Below are positions 1-9,019 of a stretch of DNA of 64,000 nucleotides, piece after piece. The notes under the pieces are model-generated. The model was not told where the DNA came from. It ran no database searches and saw only the letters and a program-made list of their open reading frames with translations. The position numbers and the translations under genes are program-made. Each line of letters opens with the position of its first letter. Position 1 is the stretch's first letter. Origin of the DNA: Paucilactobacillus oligofermentans DSM 15707 = LMG 22743 (GTDB lineage: Bacteria; Bacillota; Bacilli; Lactobacillales; Lactobacillaceae); contig NZ_AZFE01000032.1 of the NCBI RefSeq assembly GCF_001434315.1, positions 340,740 to 404,739 on the forward strand, written 5' to 3'.

Positions 1-1120
1 TTACATCAGTGCTATCTTTAAACATTTTTGCTTGTGTTAGTGCATTTTGACCAGTAGTTGAATCAAGAACCAACAAAACTTCTTGTGGTGCACCAATAAT
101 CTCACGTTCAATAATCCGTTTCATTTTTTCCAATTCATTCATTAAATTAACTTTGTTTTGTAAACGACCAGCTGTATCAACGAATAACACATCATAATTA
201 TCTTGTTTGGCTTTATTAACCGCATCAAAGACCACTGAAGCTGGATCACTACCATCTGGTCCAGTAATAACTTCAACCCCGGAGCGTTCACCCCAGACTT
301 GTAACTGTTTAGTAGCCCCAGCACGGAAAGTATCAGCCGCCGCTAGTAAAACTCGTTTACCTTGTTGCTTATATTTAGCTGCCATTTTACCAATTGTCGT
401 TGTCTTACCAACACCATTTACTCCAACAAATAAAATAACTGTTGGCCCTTGTGATGCAAAATGAATACTATTATCTTCGTGTTCACCTTGTTGGTCATAA
501 ATTTGAACGAGTTTTTCAATGATTACGTTAGAAACGGCTTGTTTATTTTTTGCATTTTTTAATTTAACTTCATCTCGTAGTTGATCACTAATCGAAACTG
601 CCATTTCAAAGCCAACATCTGATTTGATTAAAGTTTCTTCTAGTTCTTCAAAAAAATCTTCGTCAACACTTCTAAAATTAGCTAAAAATTCATTTAACCG
701 ACTTCCAAAAGTTGAACGAGTTTTTTCAAGCCCTTTTTCATAACTATTTTCTTTGTTACTTACTTCTTCTACAGGTTCTGTAACGGCAACTTCTGATACA
801 ACTTCTTGTGAACTAACCAAATAATCACTGGTGATATCAGATGTTGCTGACACACTTTGCGGTTTTGATTCTTGTTCACTTGTAGCTGTTTCAGATGCTA
901 TTAATTCAGCAGAATTAGATAAAATTAGGGTCTCTTGAATTGGGGTTTCACTTTTAATTTCAACTACTGATTCTGCCGAAACAGATTCAATAACGGTTTC
1001 TGACGAAATTAAACTATCACTAGTCTCCGAGTGAAGTGTCTCGCTTGGTAATTCTGATTCGACTTCTTTTGGTAATTCTGATTCACTTGATTTACGCTTG
1101 AAAATATCAAATAATCCCAT
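1..1120 (-). CDS. ftsY: Signal recognition particle receptor FtsY (3' end outside window)
   Basis: GTPase that docks ribosome-SRP complexes at the membrane for co-translational insertion. About 373 residues are visible from the ATG at 1120, which is preceded by GGAGA. Residues 1-4 begin MGLF, followed by an acidic, Ser/Glu-rich A domain of about 110 residues, the N domain with a FEKGLEKTRSTF-like start, and the G domain with P-loop GVNGVGKTT near residue 230, an ADTFRAGA segment and the DTAGR motif. The protein is cut at the window edge just after the TTGQNALTQA segment, so the TKLDG motif and C-terminus are missing. It lies 12 bp downstream of smc and is probably co-transcribed with it, as in other Firmicutes. 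The frame is open throughout what is visible. Confidence 0.95.
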   Translation of the reverse strand, partial: MGLFDIFKRKSSESELPKEVESELPSETLHSETSDSLISSETVIESVSAESVVEIKSETPIQETLILSNSAELIASETATSEQESKPQSVSATSDITSDYLVSSQEVVSEVAVTEPVEEVSNKENSYEKGLEKTRSTFGSRLNEFLANFRSVDEDFFEELEETLIKSDVGFEMAVSISDQLRDEVKLKNAKNKQAVSNVIIEKLVQIYDQQGEHEDNSIHFASQGPTVILFVGVNGVGKTTTIGKMAAKYKQQGKRVLLAAADTFRAGATKQLQVWGERSGVEVITGPDGSDPASVVFDAVNKAKQDNYDVLFVDTAGRLQNKVNLMNELEKMKRIIEREIIGAPQEVLLVLDSTTGQNALTQAKMFKDSTDV

Positions 1121-1132
1121 GTTCAGTCTCCT

Positions 1133-4100
1133 TTACGTTGTTCTTACATCTTCTAAAGATACAGATACCATCTTAGAAACTCCAGATTCTTGCATCGTCA
1201 CTCCATATAAAACTTTAGCATTCATCATGGTTCCTTTTCGATGTGTGACGACGATGAATTGAGGACCATCATCCCCATACGTACTTAAGTATCGAGCAAA
1301 ACGATTAACGTTGGCATCATCAAGTGCTGCTTCAGTTTCATCTAGAATGGCAAACGGTACTGGTCGAACTGCTAAAATTGAAAATAAGAGCGTAATCGCC
1401 GTTAAAGCTCTTTCCCCACCCGAAAGCAAACTCATTTGCTGATTTTTCTTCCCTGGTGGCTGAGCAATAATGTCAACGCCAGTCGTTAACATATTATCTG
1501 GCTCAGTCAGAACTAACTTAGCTTGCCCACCACCAAACATTTCGATAAATATCTTTTCAAATTCGCCAGCAACTTCATTAAAACTACTTTCAAAGCGTGA
1601 TTTAACTTCTTCATCCATTTCAGCCATCGTTTCATTCAATTGCTGTTTGGAATCCATTAAATCATCCTTTTGATCATTAAGGAAATTAAAACGTTTAGAT
1701 ACACGTTCATATTCATCAATCGATCCAAGGTTGACCGGTCCAATCTCATCTAAGCCTCTCTTTAAGAGCTTTAACTGGCTAACGATGTCTTCAATTGGTA
1801 ACTCAATCAAGTCTAAGTTAGCTTCGTTAAAGGACATTGCATAACGCTCACTTAACCGATTCATCCCCGTATCAATTAAGGTTTCAAGTTTAACGCTGCG
1901 AGCGTTGACTTTGTTTAACTCATCTAAAGCTGCTCGCTGCAACTCTTGTGCCCTAACTTGTTGCTGATCAGCCGCATCGACTTCATCTGATGTTTTATTA
2001 AGTTGCTGATTAGTCTTATCAATTTCCGTTTCGGTTGCTTGTTTATTAGCTTTAAGTTCAACTAATTGTAATTGATTATTTCGCTGTAATTCTTCTTGTT
2101 CCGCTTGAGTAGCATTGTCATTATTAGTTTGCTTCTGCAGGTTGGATAATCGCAGTTCAAAGTTTGCAAGGCTTACTTCAACTCGTTTAATTTCTTGTTG
2201 TCCGTGGGTGATTTTTTCAGATTCAACCGCAATTAATTGTTCACGTTCTTGGATTTGTCTCGCTTGAACCGACGCATTGTTCTTTAAGTTATCAAGATCA
2301 GATTTTAATTGCACTACTTCCATCTTGATGGCTTCAATTTTTGCGGTAACAGTTCCCTGTTCGGTCTCATTATTAGCCAATGTTTCACTATACGAAGATG
2401 ACTCCGCATTATTTTGATTAACTTCAAATTCTAGTGCCGTTACCTGCTTTTTAATCACGTCAGTTTCATTTTCGGTAATTAAGAGACGCCCATTAATTTC
2501 TTGAACAACGGCGCGTTGATCAACCACTTGTTGTTGAAATTGTTCACCGCTTTGTTGATTTGCTTTAATCGCTGCATCATATTTTGCTACTTCTTCTTCA
2601 AACTTTGTACTAGCAGCTTTAGCCACACTGAGTTTAGTTTCAAATGTCTCTAATTCTTGCTGACGACTTAGTAAGCCTTGTCGTTGCTGTTTATTAGCCC
2701 CACCAGTCATTGAACCACTAGCATTAATTAATTGCCCATCTAAAGTTACTACCCGTACACGATGTTGTCCAGTTCGTGAAATTTGCGTTGCATGATCAAG
2801 ATTATCAGCAACTACCGTATTACCTAACAAGTGTTTTAATACCGGTATCACCGTATTATCAACGGTTACTAAATCACTAGCCAGACCTTCAAAACCAGCT
2901 ATTGCTGCAATAGCATCGACCGTATTAGTGTTTAGTGAATGCACTGACAAAGTATCAACTGGTAGAATGGTTACTCTTCCGGCTTTTTTAGCAACTAAAT
3001 AATTAATAATCTGTTTACCAGTTGTTTGATTATCAACCACCAAGTTTTGTAATTGTGCTCCCAGCACAGTTTCAATTGCAGTCATGTACTTAGTTGGAAC
3101 ATCGATTAATTCTGATACCGGTCCTAGTAGTCCGTTAAATTCAGTCCGATGCTGTAATGTGAATCGAACTCCTTGATAAAATCCAGAATAATCAGCTTCT
3201 AACGACTTGATACTGTTAATTTTTGCCTGTAATGTTTGCTCACTACCTAAAGCTTGATACCATTGCTTCTGAGTGTCATCATAACTGGTTCGTAGACTTT
3301 TGCGTCGTGACGCTTCCTCATTTAATGTAGCTTCATGCTTAGCTAATGTTACCTTATTTTCTTGTAATTCTGTTTCAACTTCTTGAATCGTTTGTTGTAG
3401 TTCTGTTTGTTTTTGTTGAGCTGCAGTTAAATCAATACTGGCTTGACTTTGACGTTTATTGTCTTGTTCGTGATTCTTAATCAAAAAAGACTTTTGATTA
3501 TGTAGGGTTGTTAGAGCTTGCATTTGCTCTACTTGTTCATTTTGTAATGACTCAATTTGATTTGCCATCTGTGCTTGTCGTTCTTCTGCACTTAGTGACC
3601 GTAATTGCTTTAAATCATCTTTATTATGCTGAACTTTAGTCAGATGTTGGGTTTGTTCTTGATTCAAGTCCGCCAATTCTTTTGTTGCATCATCAATCTG
3701 AATCTTCAACTGCTCAATTTGACGATTAATTTGTTCAAGATTAGCTTGGCGATTATTAGAGCGTTCATTACTAATGTTTTGGCTATTTTCTAATTCTGAT
3801 ATGGATTGTGTTTGATTTAATAATTTTGCTTGTAGCTCATCTTTGATGGCAGTTAGTCGAACCTGTTGCTGTTTCAGTTCAGCTAATTGCTGGGTTGAAT
3901 GAGCATTTTGAACGTCATATTGTTCACTCATTTTCTGCGCATTTAATACACGTTCTTGAATTTCATCGTGTTTCTTTTGGTGATCAGTAATATCTAAAAC
4001 TGTTTTTGTTTTATCTAACTGATCAAATCTAATTTTTTGTTCTTGATATTCTTTCGCCAAAGCACTCTGTTCAGCTAATGGTTCTACTTGAGTTTCAAGT

Positions 4101-4690
4101 TCAGCTAAGATGTCATTAACCCGATTTAGATTATCGTTGGTATCGTTTAAACGCTTCTCTGCGGTGTCTTTATTTTTCTTATACTTAGAAACTCCGGCAA
4201 CTTCCTCAATTACTTTTCGTCGATCAGATGGTTTCCCGTTAAAGATCTCTTCAACGCGCCCTTGTGAAATAATCGAAAAAGACTCTCGCCCAAGTCCAGA
4301 GTCCATAAAAAGTTCAGTAACATCTTTCAATCGACATTCCTGATTATTGATTAAGTATTGGCTTTCACCACTACGGTATAGTTGGCGGGTAACTCTAATT
4401 TCATTAAAGTCGCTCTGAATATAATGATCGGAATTATCAAAGGTAATTGATACTTCGGCCCGATTTAACGCTTTTCTCGTTGAAGATCCTGAGAAGATAA
4501 CGTCAGCCATTCGATCGCCACGTAAATCTTTAGCCGATTGTTCACCCATTACCCAGCGAACTGCCTCAATGATATTACTTTTACCACTTCCGTTAGGACC
4601 AACAATTCCAGTCATTCCTGGCATAAAATTAATCTTTGTTTTTTGTGCAAATGATTTAAAACCATTTATTTCTAGCGAAATTAGTCGCAT
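1133..4690 (-). CDS. smc: Chromosome partition protein SMC
   Basis: ATPase of the SMC-ScpAB condensin that compacts and segregates the chromosome. From the ATG at 4690 the protein is 1185 residues, typical for SMC. The Walker A GPNGSGKS is at residues 31-38, followed by a long Q/E/K-rich coiled coil, a hinge near residues 500-660 (VLGAQLQNLVVD, SGSMTGG), a second coiled coil, the ABC signature LSGGERALT and Walker B (FAILDETEAALDD). The usual Walker B text is DEVEAALDEAN, so Thr and Asp here are mild variants. I chose ATG 4690 because GGGAG lies 6 nt upstream; the reading frame also opens at a TTG five codons earlier, but that codon overlaps this ribosome binding site. It sits between rnc and ftsY. 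Confidence 0.96.
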   Translation of the reverse strand: MRLISLEINGFKSFAQKTKINFMPGMTGIVGPNGSGKSNIIEAVRWVMGEQSAKDLRGDRMADVIFSGSSTRKALNRAEVSITFDNSDHYIQSDFNEIRVTRQLYRSGESQYLINNQECRLKDVTELFMDSGLGRESFSIISQGRVEEIFNGKPSDRRKVIEEVAGVSKYKKNKDTAEKRLNDTNDNLNRVNDILAELETQVEPLAEQSALAKEYQEQKIRFDQLDKTKTVLDITDHQKKHDEIQERVLNAQKMSEQYDVQNAHSTQQLAELKQQQVRLTAIKDELQAKLLNQTQSISELENSQNISNERSNNRQANLEQINRQIEQLKIQIDDATKELADLNQEQTQHLTKVQHNKDDLKQLRSLSAEERQAQMANQIESLQNEQVEQMQALTTLHNQKSFLIKNHEQDNKRQSQASIDLTAAQQKQTELQQTIQEVETELQENKVTLAKHEATLNEEASRRKSLRTSYDDTQKQWYQALGSEQTLQAKINSIKSLEADYSGFYQGVRFTLQHRTEFNGLLGPVSELIDVPTKYMTAIETVLGAQLQNLVVDNQTTGKQIINYLVAKKAGRVTILPVDTLSVHSLNTNTVDAIAAIAGFEGLASDLVTVDNTVIPVLKHLLGNTVVADNLDHATQISRTGQHRVRVVTLDGQLINASGSMTGGANKQQRQGLLSRQQELETFETKLSVAKAASTKFEEEVAKYDAAIKANQQSGEQFQQQVVDQRAVVQEINGRLLITENETDVIKKQVTALEFEVNQNNAESSSYSETLANNETEQGTVTAKIEAIKMEVVQLKSDLDNLKNNASVQARQIQEREQLIAVESEKITHGQQEIKRVEVSLANFELRLSNLQKQTNNDNATQAEQEELQRNNQLQLVELKANKQATETEIDKTNQQLNKTSDEVDAADQQQVRAQELQRAALDELNKVNARSVKLETLIDTGMNRLSERYAMSFNEANLDLIELPIEDIVSQLKLLKRGLDEIGPVNLGSIDEYERVSKRFNFLNDQKDDLMDSKQQLNETMAEMDEEVKSRFESSFNEVAGEFEKIFIEMFGGGQAKLVLTEPDNMLTTGVDIIAQPPGKKNQQMSLLSGGERALTAITLLFSILAVRPVPFAILDETEAALDDANVNRFARYLSTYGDDGPQFIVVTHRKGTMMNAKVLYGVTMQESGVSKMVSVSLEDVRTT

Positions 4691-4713
4691 ACTACTCTCC
4701 CACAATTACATTT

Positions 4714-5409
4714 TTATTGTAATTTCGATAATGCATTTTTTGCAGCTTGCACCTCAGCCCGCTTTTTAGAAGTTCCATTACCTTCACCAATTAATTGATC
4801 ATCAGCACTAACTGCAACTGTATAAACACGGTCACTTTCGATGCCGGTTTCACTAACGACTTCATAATCAATAACCACATCTCCATGTTGTTGCAAGAAT
4901 TCTTGTAGCTTAGTTTTGTAATCAACTTCTTGTTCAAACCAGCCTTGATCTAATTTAACAAAGATCACCTTAGTCACAAAATCAACCACGGCCTCTTTAC
5001 CTTGATCTAAATATAATGCACCGATAAATGATTCAAAAATATCACACAATAACGATGAGCGACTACGAGCCCCAGCTTTTTCCTCACCTTTACCTAACCG
5101 AATAAACTGATCAAATTGACATTCCAAGGCAAACTTACTAAAACTATCTTCTTGAACCATCGCAATTCTTAATCTTGATAATTTTCCTTGTGGCATTTCT
5201 GGATAGCGTTGATAAATATACTCTGAAACAGTTAATTGCATGACCGCATCACCTAAGAACTCAATACGTTCATAATATTTTAAATTTTCTTTTGGATGTT
5301 CATTAACATATGAGGCTTGTGTAAAAGCTTCCGCCAATAAACTGGAATCATTAAAGTGAATTCCAAATGTTTTTTCTAAATGTTCTTCTAATGCTTTTAT
5401 TTTAATCAT
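4714..5409 (-). CDS. rnc: Ribonuclease III
   Basis: Double-strand-specific endoribonuclease that processes rRNA precursors and mRNAs. The 231-residue product from ATG 5409 has the RNase III signature ERIEFLGDA at residues 47-55, the second acidic cluster CDIFESFIGALYLD near 118-131, and a C-terminal dsRNA-binding domain ending in KKRAEVQAAKNAL. The start is not certain. AGGAGG abuts ATG 5409 with no spacer, but the longer in-frame ATG at 5436 falls inside the -10 element of the likely promoter, so 5409 is preferred. The gene is 23 bp upstream of smc. Confidence 0.94.
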   Translation of the reverse strand: MIKIKALEEHLEKTFGIHFNDSSLLAEAFTQASYVNEHPKENLKYYERIEFLGDAVMQLTVSEYIYQRYPEMPQGKLSRLRIAMVQEDSFSKFALECQFDQFIRLGKGEEKAGARSRSSLLCDIFESFIGALYLDQGKEAVVDFVTKVIFVKLDQGWFEQEVDYKTKLQEFLQQHGDVVIDYEVVSETGIESDRVYTVAVSADDQLIGEGNGTSKKRAEVQAAKNALSKLQ

Positions 5410-5434
5410 CCTCCTAATAATACTTATAGCATCC

Positions 5435-5463
5435 ATTATACGTGTTTTTAATCTTGATATAAA
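5435..5463 (-). promoter_or_regulatory. Promoter of rnc-smc-ftsY
   Basis: On the minus strand TTTATA (5463-5458) is followed after 17 bp by a perfect TATAAT (5440-5435). The start of transcription would be near 5428, about 20 nt before the rnc ATG. This position rules out the two longer in-frame rnc starts. It lies just downstream of the acpP terminator, so rnc begins a new transcription unit. Confidence 0.6.
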
Positions 5464-5471
5464 GCAGTATT

Positions 5472-5515
5472 CACACAAAAATGGCCGAGACGAGATTGCC
5501 CCGTTTCGACCATTT
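5472..5515 (-). terminator. Rho-independent terminator after acpP
   Basis: Arms 5479-5492 and 5502-5515 form a 14-bp stem with one mismatch and one G-U pair in the minus-strand RNA. The loop is 9 nt and the stem is followed by TTTTTG. It ends the plsX-acpP transcript and separates it from rnc. Confidence 0.75.
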
Positions 5516-5526
5516 ATTGCGATATT

Positions 5527-5769
5527 CTATGCTTGTTGTTCGGCAATGTAGTTTACCACTTCGCCAATTGTATTAAGCTTTTCTGCTTCGTTATCCGATA
5601 TTTCTGAACCAAAAGTATCTTCAATTTCCAATACAAACTCAACAAAATCAATTGAATCAGCATTTAAATCATTTTTCAGATTTAGGTCATTTGTGATTTT
5701 GGCTTGATCAATATCAAAATGATCACTAACAATTTCACTAACCTTATCAAAAATTTCTTGTTTTTCCAT
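5527..5769 (-). CDS. acpP: Acyl carrier protein
   Basis: Small acidic carrier that holds growing acyl chains on a 4'-phosphopantetheine arm during fatty acid synthesis. It has 80 residues, the normal ACP length. The attachment serine is Ser39 in the motif ADSIDFVEFVL; the usual text is DSLD, and Ile for Leu is a conservative change. It follows plsX by 37 bp, a common pairing because PlsX consumes acyl-ACP. A strong terminator follows. The closest alternative, a secondary-metabolite carrier protein, is unlikely in this core cluster. Confidence 0.95.
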   Translation of the reverse strand: MEKQEIFDKVSEIVSDHFDIDQAKITNDLNLKNDLNADSIDFVEFVLEIEDTFGSEISDNEAEKLNTIGEVVNYIAEQQA

Positions 5770-5806
5770 TTCATAAACCCCTTGTAATAATTTAACCTAA
5801 CCAATA

Positions 5807-6847
5807 TTAGTCGTTTTCGTTTGACTTGTCCATCTTTTCTAGCACTTCTTGGTTATTAAAATATTCAACTGCTTGACTGATCACTTGTGATTCAATCATT
5901 GCCTTGATTTGACCAATTGTATTTTTAACTGCTTCAGCGTTGGAAGATCCATGGGTCTTCACAACTGGAGCCTTTAAACCAAGTAATACAGCTCCACCAT
6001 GTGTCGAAGTTGCCATGCCTTTACCAACAGTACTAAAAACTGGTTTAAGCAATAAATAGCCTAATTTAGCCCGTAAGCCACCATTCATAATTCCATCTTT
6101 AATTAGTGCCAACATCGTTTTTGCCGTACCTTCAGTGGCCTTTAAGGCTGCATTTCCGGTCCATCCATCTGTAACCACAACATCCGCTTTACCCATTAGC
6201 ATTGCACTAGATTCAACGTTACCAACAAAATTTAAGTCATCAGCATCATCTAATAACTGCCAAACTGCCTTATGAAGTCGATCACCCTTATCTGCTTCTT
6301 CACCATTATTTAATAATGCAATCGTTGGATTTTCAATGCCTAAAACCTTTTGTGCATAAAATTTGCCAAGATAAGCATATTGAACTAAGTTCTTTTCTTT
6401 ACTCTCTGCATTAGCTCCGGTATCTAGATATACAAACTTCTGTTTATCAGTGTCTGGATGAGCTGCTGGCAAAATTGAAGTCAATCCAGGTCGATCAATC
6501 CCTTTAATTCGGCCGACAATGAATAATCCGGCTGCAAGCACGGCGCCAGTATTTCCAGCTGAAAAGAATGCATCAGCTTCTCCATCTTTGACCGCATTAG
6601 CAGCTCGCACGATTGAAGAATCTTTTTTACTACGAATTGCGCGAACTGGTTCTTCACCCATTTCAATCATTTCAGTTGTTGGTATAACTTTGATGTGGTT
6701 TGAATCTGTTAAAAATGATTTTAATTGAGTTTCATCACCATACAATAAAAACTCTAGTTCTGGATATAAATCACGCGCTTGTTCAACACCTAAGATAATT
6801 TCTTTGGGTGCATTATCGCCGCCCATTGCATCAACTGCAATTTTCAT
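5807..6847 (-). CDS. plsX: Phosphate acyltransferase PlsX
   Basis: Converts acyl-ACP and phosphate to acyl-phosphate, the acyl donor for the first acylation of glycerol-3-phosphate in Gram-positive bacteria. The 346-residue protein begins MKIAVDAMGGDNAPKEI, the family's N-terminal signature, and contains FSAGNTGAVLAAG and GNVESSAMLMGKADVVVTDG segments typical of PlsX. It is peripheral at the membrane. It sits between recG (16 bp upstream) and acpP, the usual Firmicutes order, and links fatty acid supply to phospholipid synthesis. Confidence 0.96.
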   Translation of the reverse strand: MKIAVDAMGGDNAPKEIILGVEQARDLYPELEFLLYGDETQLKSFLTDSNHIKVIPTTEMIEMGEEPVRAIRSKKDSSIVRAANAVKDGEADAFFSAGNTGAVLAAGLFIVGRIKGIDRPGLTSILPAAHPDTDKQKFVYLDTGANAESKEKNLVQYAYLGKFYAQKVLGIENPTIALLNNGEEADKGDRLHKAVWQLLDDADDLNFVGNVESSAMLMGKADVVVTDGWTGNAALKATEGTAKTMLALIKDGIMNGGLRAKLGYLLLKPVFSTVGKGMATSTHGGAVLLGLKAPVVKTHGSSNAEAVKNTIGQIKAMIESQVISQAVEYFNNQEVLEKMDKSNEND

Positions 6848-6862
6848 ATTTAAATACCTTCC

Positions 6863-8896
6863 TTAATCAAAATGTGTTTGTAATTTTCTAATTGTTAAAT
6901 ACTCAACCAATGGTAAATTTTCAGTTTTAGTTTCCCAACTTGGAGTCAGTAATAGATTTTCAGCATCACTTTTAGCAATTTGCAGCATCTTAAGTTCACC
7001 AACCGGATCGCCAACTTTAAATTCTGGAACTCCAGATTGTTTCAAGCCTAGAACATCTCCTGATCCACGTAACTCTAAATCTCTTTGAGCTACAACAAAG
7101 CCATCGGTAGTTTCAACCATTGTTTGCATTCGTTGTATTCCGACTTGATTCTTTGGATCTGCAATCAGTATACAATAACTTTGACGACTTCCGCGACCAA
7201 CTCGACCACGTAATTGATGTAATTGCGCTAACCCGAATCGATCGGCATCATAGACGACCATTAACGAGGCGTTTTTGACATCAACCCCAACTTCAATCAC
7301 GGTCGTTGACACCAACACTTGAATTTTGTTAGCTTTAAATGCTTCCATAATGGCATCTTTTTCATCGTTTGCCATGCGTCCGTGTAAAAGGCCAACTTGG
7401 TATTGAGGGCCAAAATACTCTTGTAATTCCTCATATAAATCCTGTGCATTTTGAACATCTAAAGTTTCTGATTGTTCAATCAAAGGTGTAACTACATAGG
7501 TTTGTGCGCCATTTAATAATTCTTGTTTAACTTTTTCCCACGCAACACCAACTTGATTGCTTTTAAGCCAACTGGTTTTAATTTGTTTCCGTCCAACTGG
7601 TAATTCATCAATGACCGAAACATCCATTTCTCCGTACGCAGTAATTGCTAGCGTTCTAGGAATTGGTGTTGCCGTCATAGCTAATACATCAGGTTCTTCA
7701 CCTTTTTCGCGAAATTTTTGTCGTTGATTAACTCCAAATCGATGTTGCTCATCAGTTACAATTAACCCTAAATTAGCATACTCAACACTTTCTTGGATTA
7801 ATGCATGAGTTCCAACAATTAAATTAATTGCGCCATTTTTAATTTGTGCTGTTAATTCGCGATGTTGCTTCGCGGTCATTGATCCCGTTAACAACCCAAC
7901 ATTCACCGGTAAGCCTTCAAATAGTTGTGCTAAATTTTGCGCATGTTGTGATGCTAAAATTTCGGTTGGCGCCATAATTGCAGCTTGCAATCCCGCAGTG
8001 ATTGTTGCATACATTGCAATGGCTGCAACCACAGTTTTTCCTGAACCAACATCACCTTGTAATAATCGATTCATTTGTACCGGTCGTCTTAAATCACGAC
8101 AAATTTCATTTATTACGCGTTGCTGCGCATTAGTTAATTGATATGGTAAGCGTTGAATAAATTCTTTTAATTCATCATTATGGTATAAAATTGAAATTCC
8201 GTTTTTTTGTTGATTTTCCATTTTAATCGCTTGTAAACGCAATTGAAATAAAAAGAATTCCTCATAAGCGGCGGTTCGACGCGCATGATTTGCGGATTCA
8301 TCATCAGAAGGAAAATGCATTTCGCGAATCATATCTTTTCTTTCAACTAATTTATAACGTTCAATTAATGCTGGAGGTAGCAAGGAAGCAATTACCGACT
8401 CATATTTATCAAACGCCACTTTAATAAATTTGCGAATCGTTGGCTGTTTAATTGCTTTGTTTGATGGATAAACCGCATCAAATTGATTATGTTCTGTTGT
8501 AACTGAAATAACTTTAGTCCCAGCAAGTCGCTTATGTGTGCCATCCCACTTACCATAAACTGCGATATCTTTGCCTAATTCAATTTTATTTTTTAAATAT
8601 GGTTGATTAAAAAAAGTGACCATCACAATTTCATTTTCGACCATTAACCGAAAACTTAATCGATTCTTTTTGTAGCCAAACCGTGCAATCACCGGTTCTG
8701 ACATAACTGTCCCTTGTAATGTTAATTTTTGCTGATCTATAGCTTGACTAGGACTTTGAACTTCATAAGTATCATAACGTGTTGGAAAATATAGTAATAG
8801 ATCTTCAACCGTAAATATCCCTAATGTTTTTAAGTCGTCAACCCGCTTGGGTCCAACACCAGCAAGACTACCAACTGAATCTTGTAAACTTAACAT
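6863..8896 (-). CDS. recG: ATP-dependent DNA helicase RecG
   Basis: Branch-migration helicase that remodels stalled forks and Holliday junctions. The product from ATG 8896 is 677 residues. It has an N-terminal wedge/OB region (residues 1-220), Walker A LLQGDVGSGKTVVA, motif II as DEQH, the SMTAKQH and TATPIPRTLA segments, and a C-terminal half with QLRGRVGRG. An upstream extension of 22 residues is possible in frame but overlaps an inverted repeat; AAGGGGG lies 6 nt before ATG 8896, which fixes the start. It probably begins the recG-plsX-acpP unit. Confidence 0.95.
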   Translation of the reverse strand: MLSLQDSVGSLAGVGPKRVDDLKTLGIFTVEDLLLYFPTRYDTYEVQSPSQAIDQQKLTLQGTVMSEPVIARFGYKKNRLSFRLMVENEIVMVTFFNQPYLKNKIELGKDIAVYGKWDGTHKRLAGTKVISVTTEHNQFDAVYPSNKAIKQPTIRKFIKVAFDKYESVIASLLPPALIERYKLVERKDMIREMHFPSDDESANHARRTAAYEEFFLFQLRLQAIKMENQQKNGISILYHNDELKEFIQRLPYQLTNAQQRVINEICRDLRRPVQMNRLLQGDVGSGKTVVAAIAMYATITAGLQAAIMAPTEILASQHAQNLAQLFEGLPVNVGLLTGSMTAKQHRELTAQIKNGAINLIVGTHALIQESVEYANLGLIVTDEQHRFGVNQRQKFREKGEEPDVLAMTATPIPRTLAITAYGEMDVSVIDELPVGRKQIKTSWLKSNQVGVAWEKVKQELLNGAQTYVVTPLIEQSETLDVQNAQDLYEELQEYFGPQYQVGLLHGRMANDEKDAIMEAFKANKIQVLVSTTVIEVGVDVKNASLMVVYDADRFGLAQLHQLRGRVGRGSRQSYCILIADPKNQVGIQRMQTMVETTDGFVVAQRDLELRGSGDVLGLKQSGVPEFKVGDPVGELKMLQIAKSDAENLLLTPSWETKTENLPLVEYLTIRKLQTHFD

Positions 8897-8915
8897 AGCT
8901 ACCCCCTTTCTGACC

Positions 8916-8958
8916 AAATGAGGCTGTGCCAAAACATAGTTTTGGCACAGCCTCATTA
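8916..8958 (-). terminator. Perfect 18-bp inverted repeat after fakA
   Basis: Arms 8917-8934 and 8940-8957 are exact complements (GAGGCTGTGCCAAAA core) with a 5-nt loop. It lies between the fakA stop and the recG start, so it can end the asp23-fakA transcript. The T run after the stem is short on both strands, so it may act as a processing or bidirectional stop element rather than a classic terminator. Confidence 0.55.
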
Positions 8959-9019
8959 GCATACAATTTAGTCTGTAAAAATCGGCTCCATATAATTAAT
9001 ATGTCACACTCATTATTTA

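Noticed and set aside
4705..4705. TTG start for smc five codons upstream
   Set aside because: It overlaps the ribosome binding site of ATG 4690, and the SMC N-terminus begins MRLISLEINGF.
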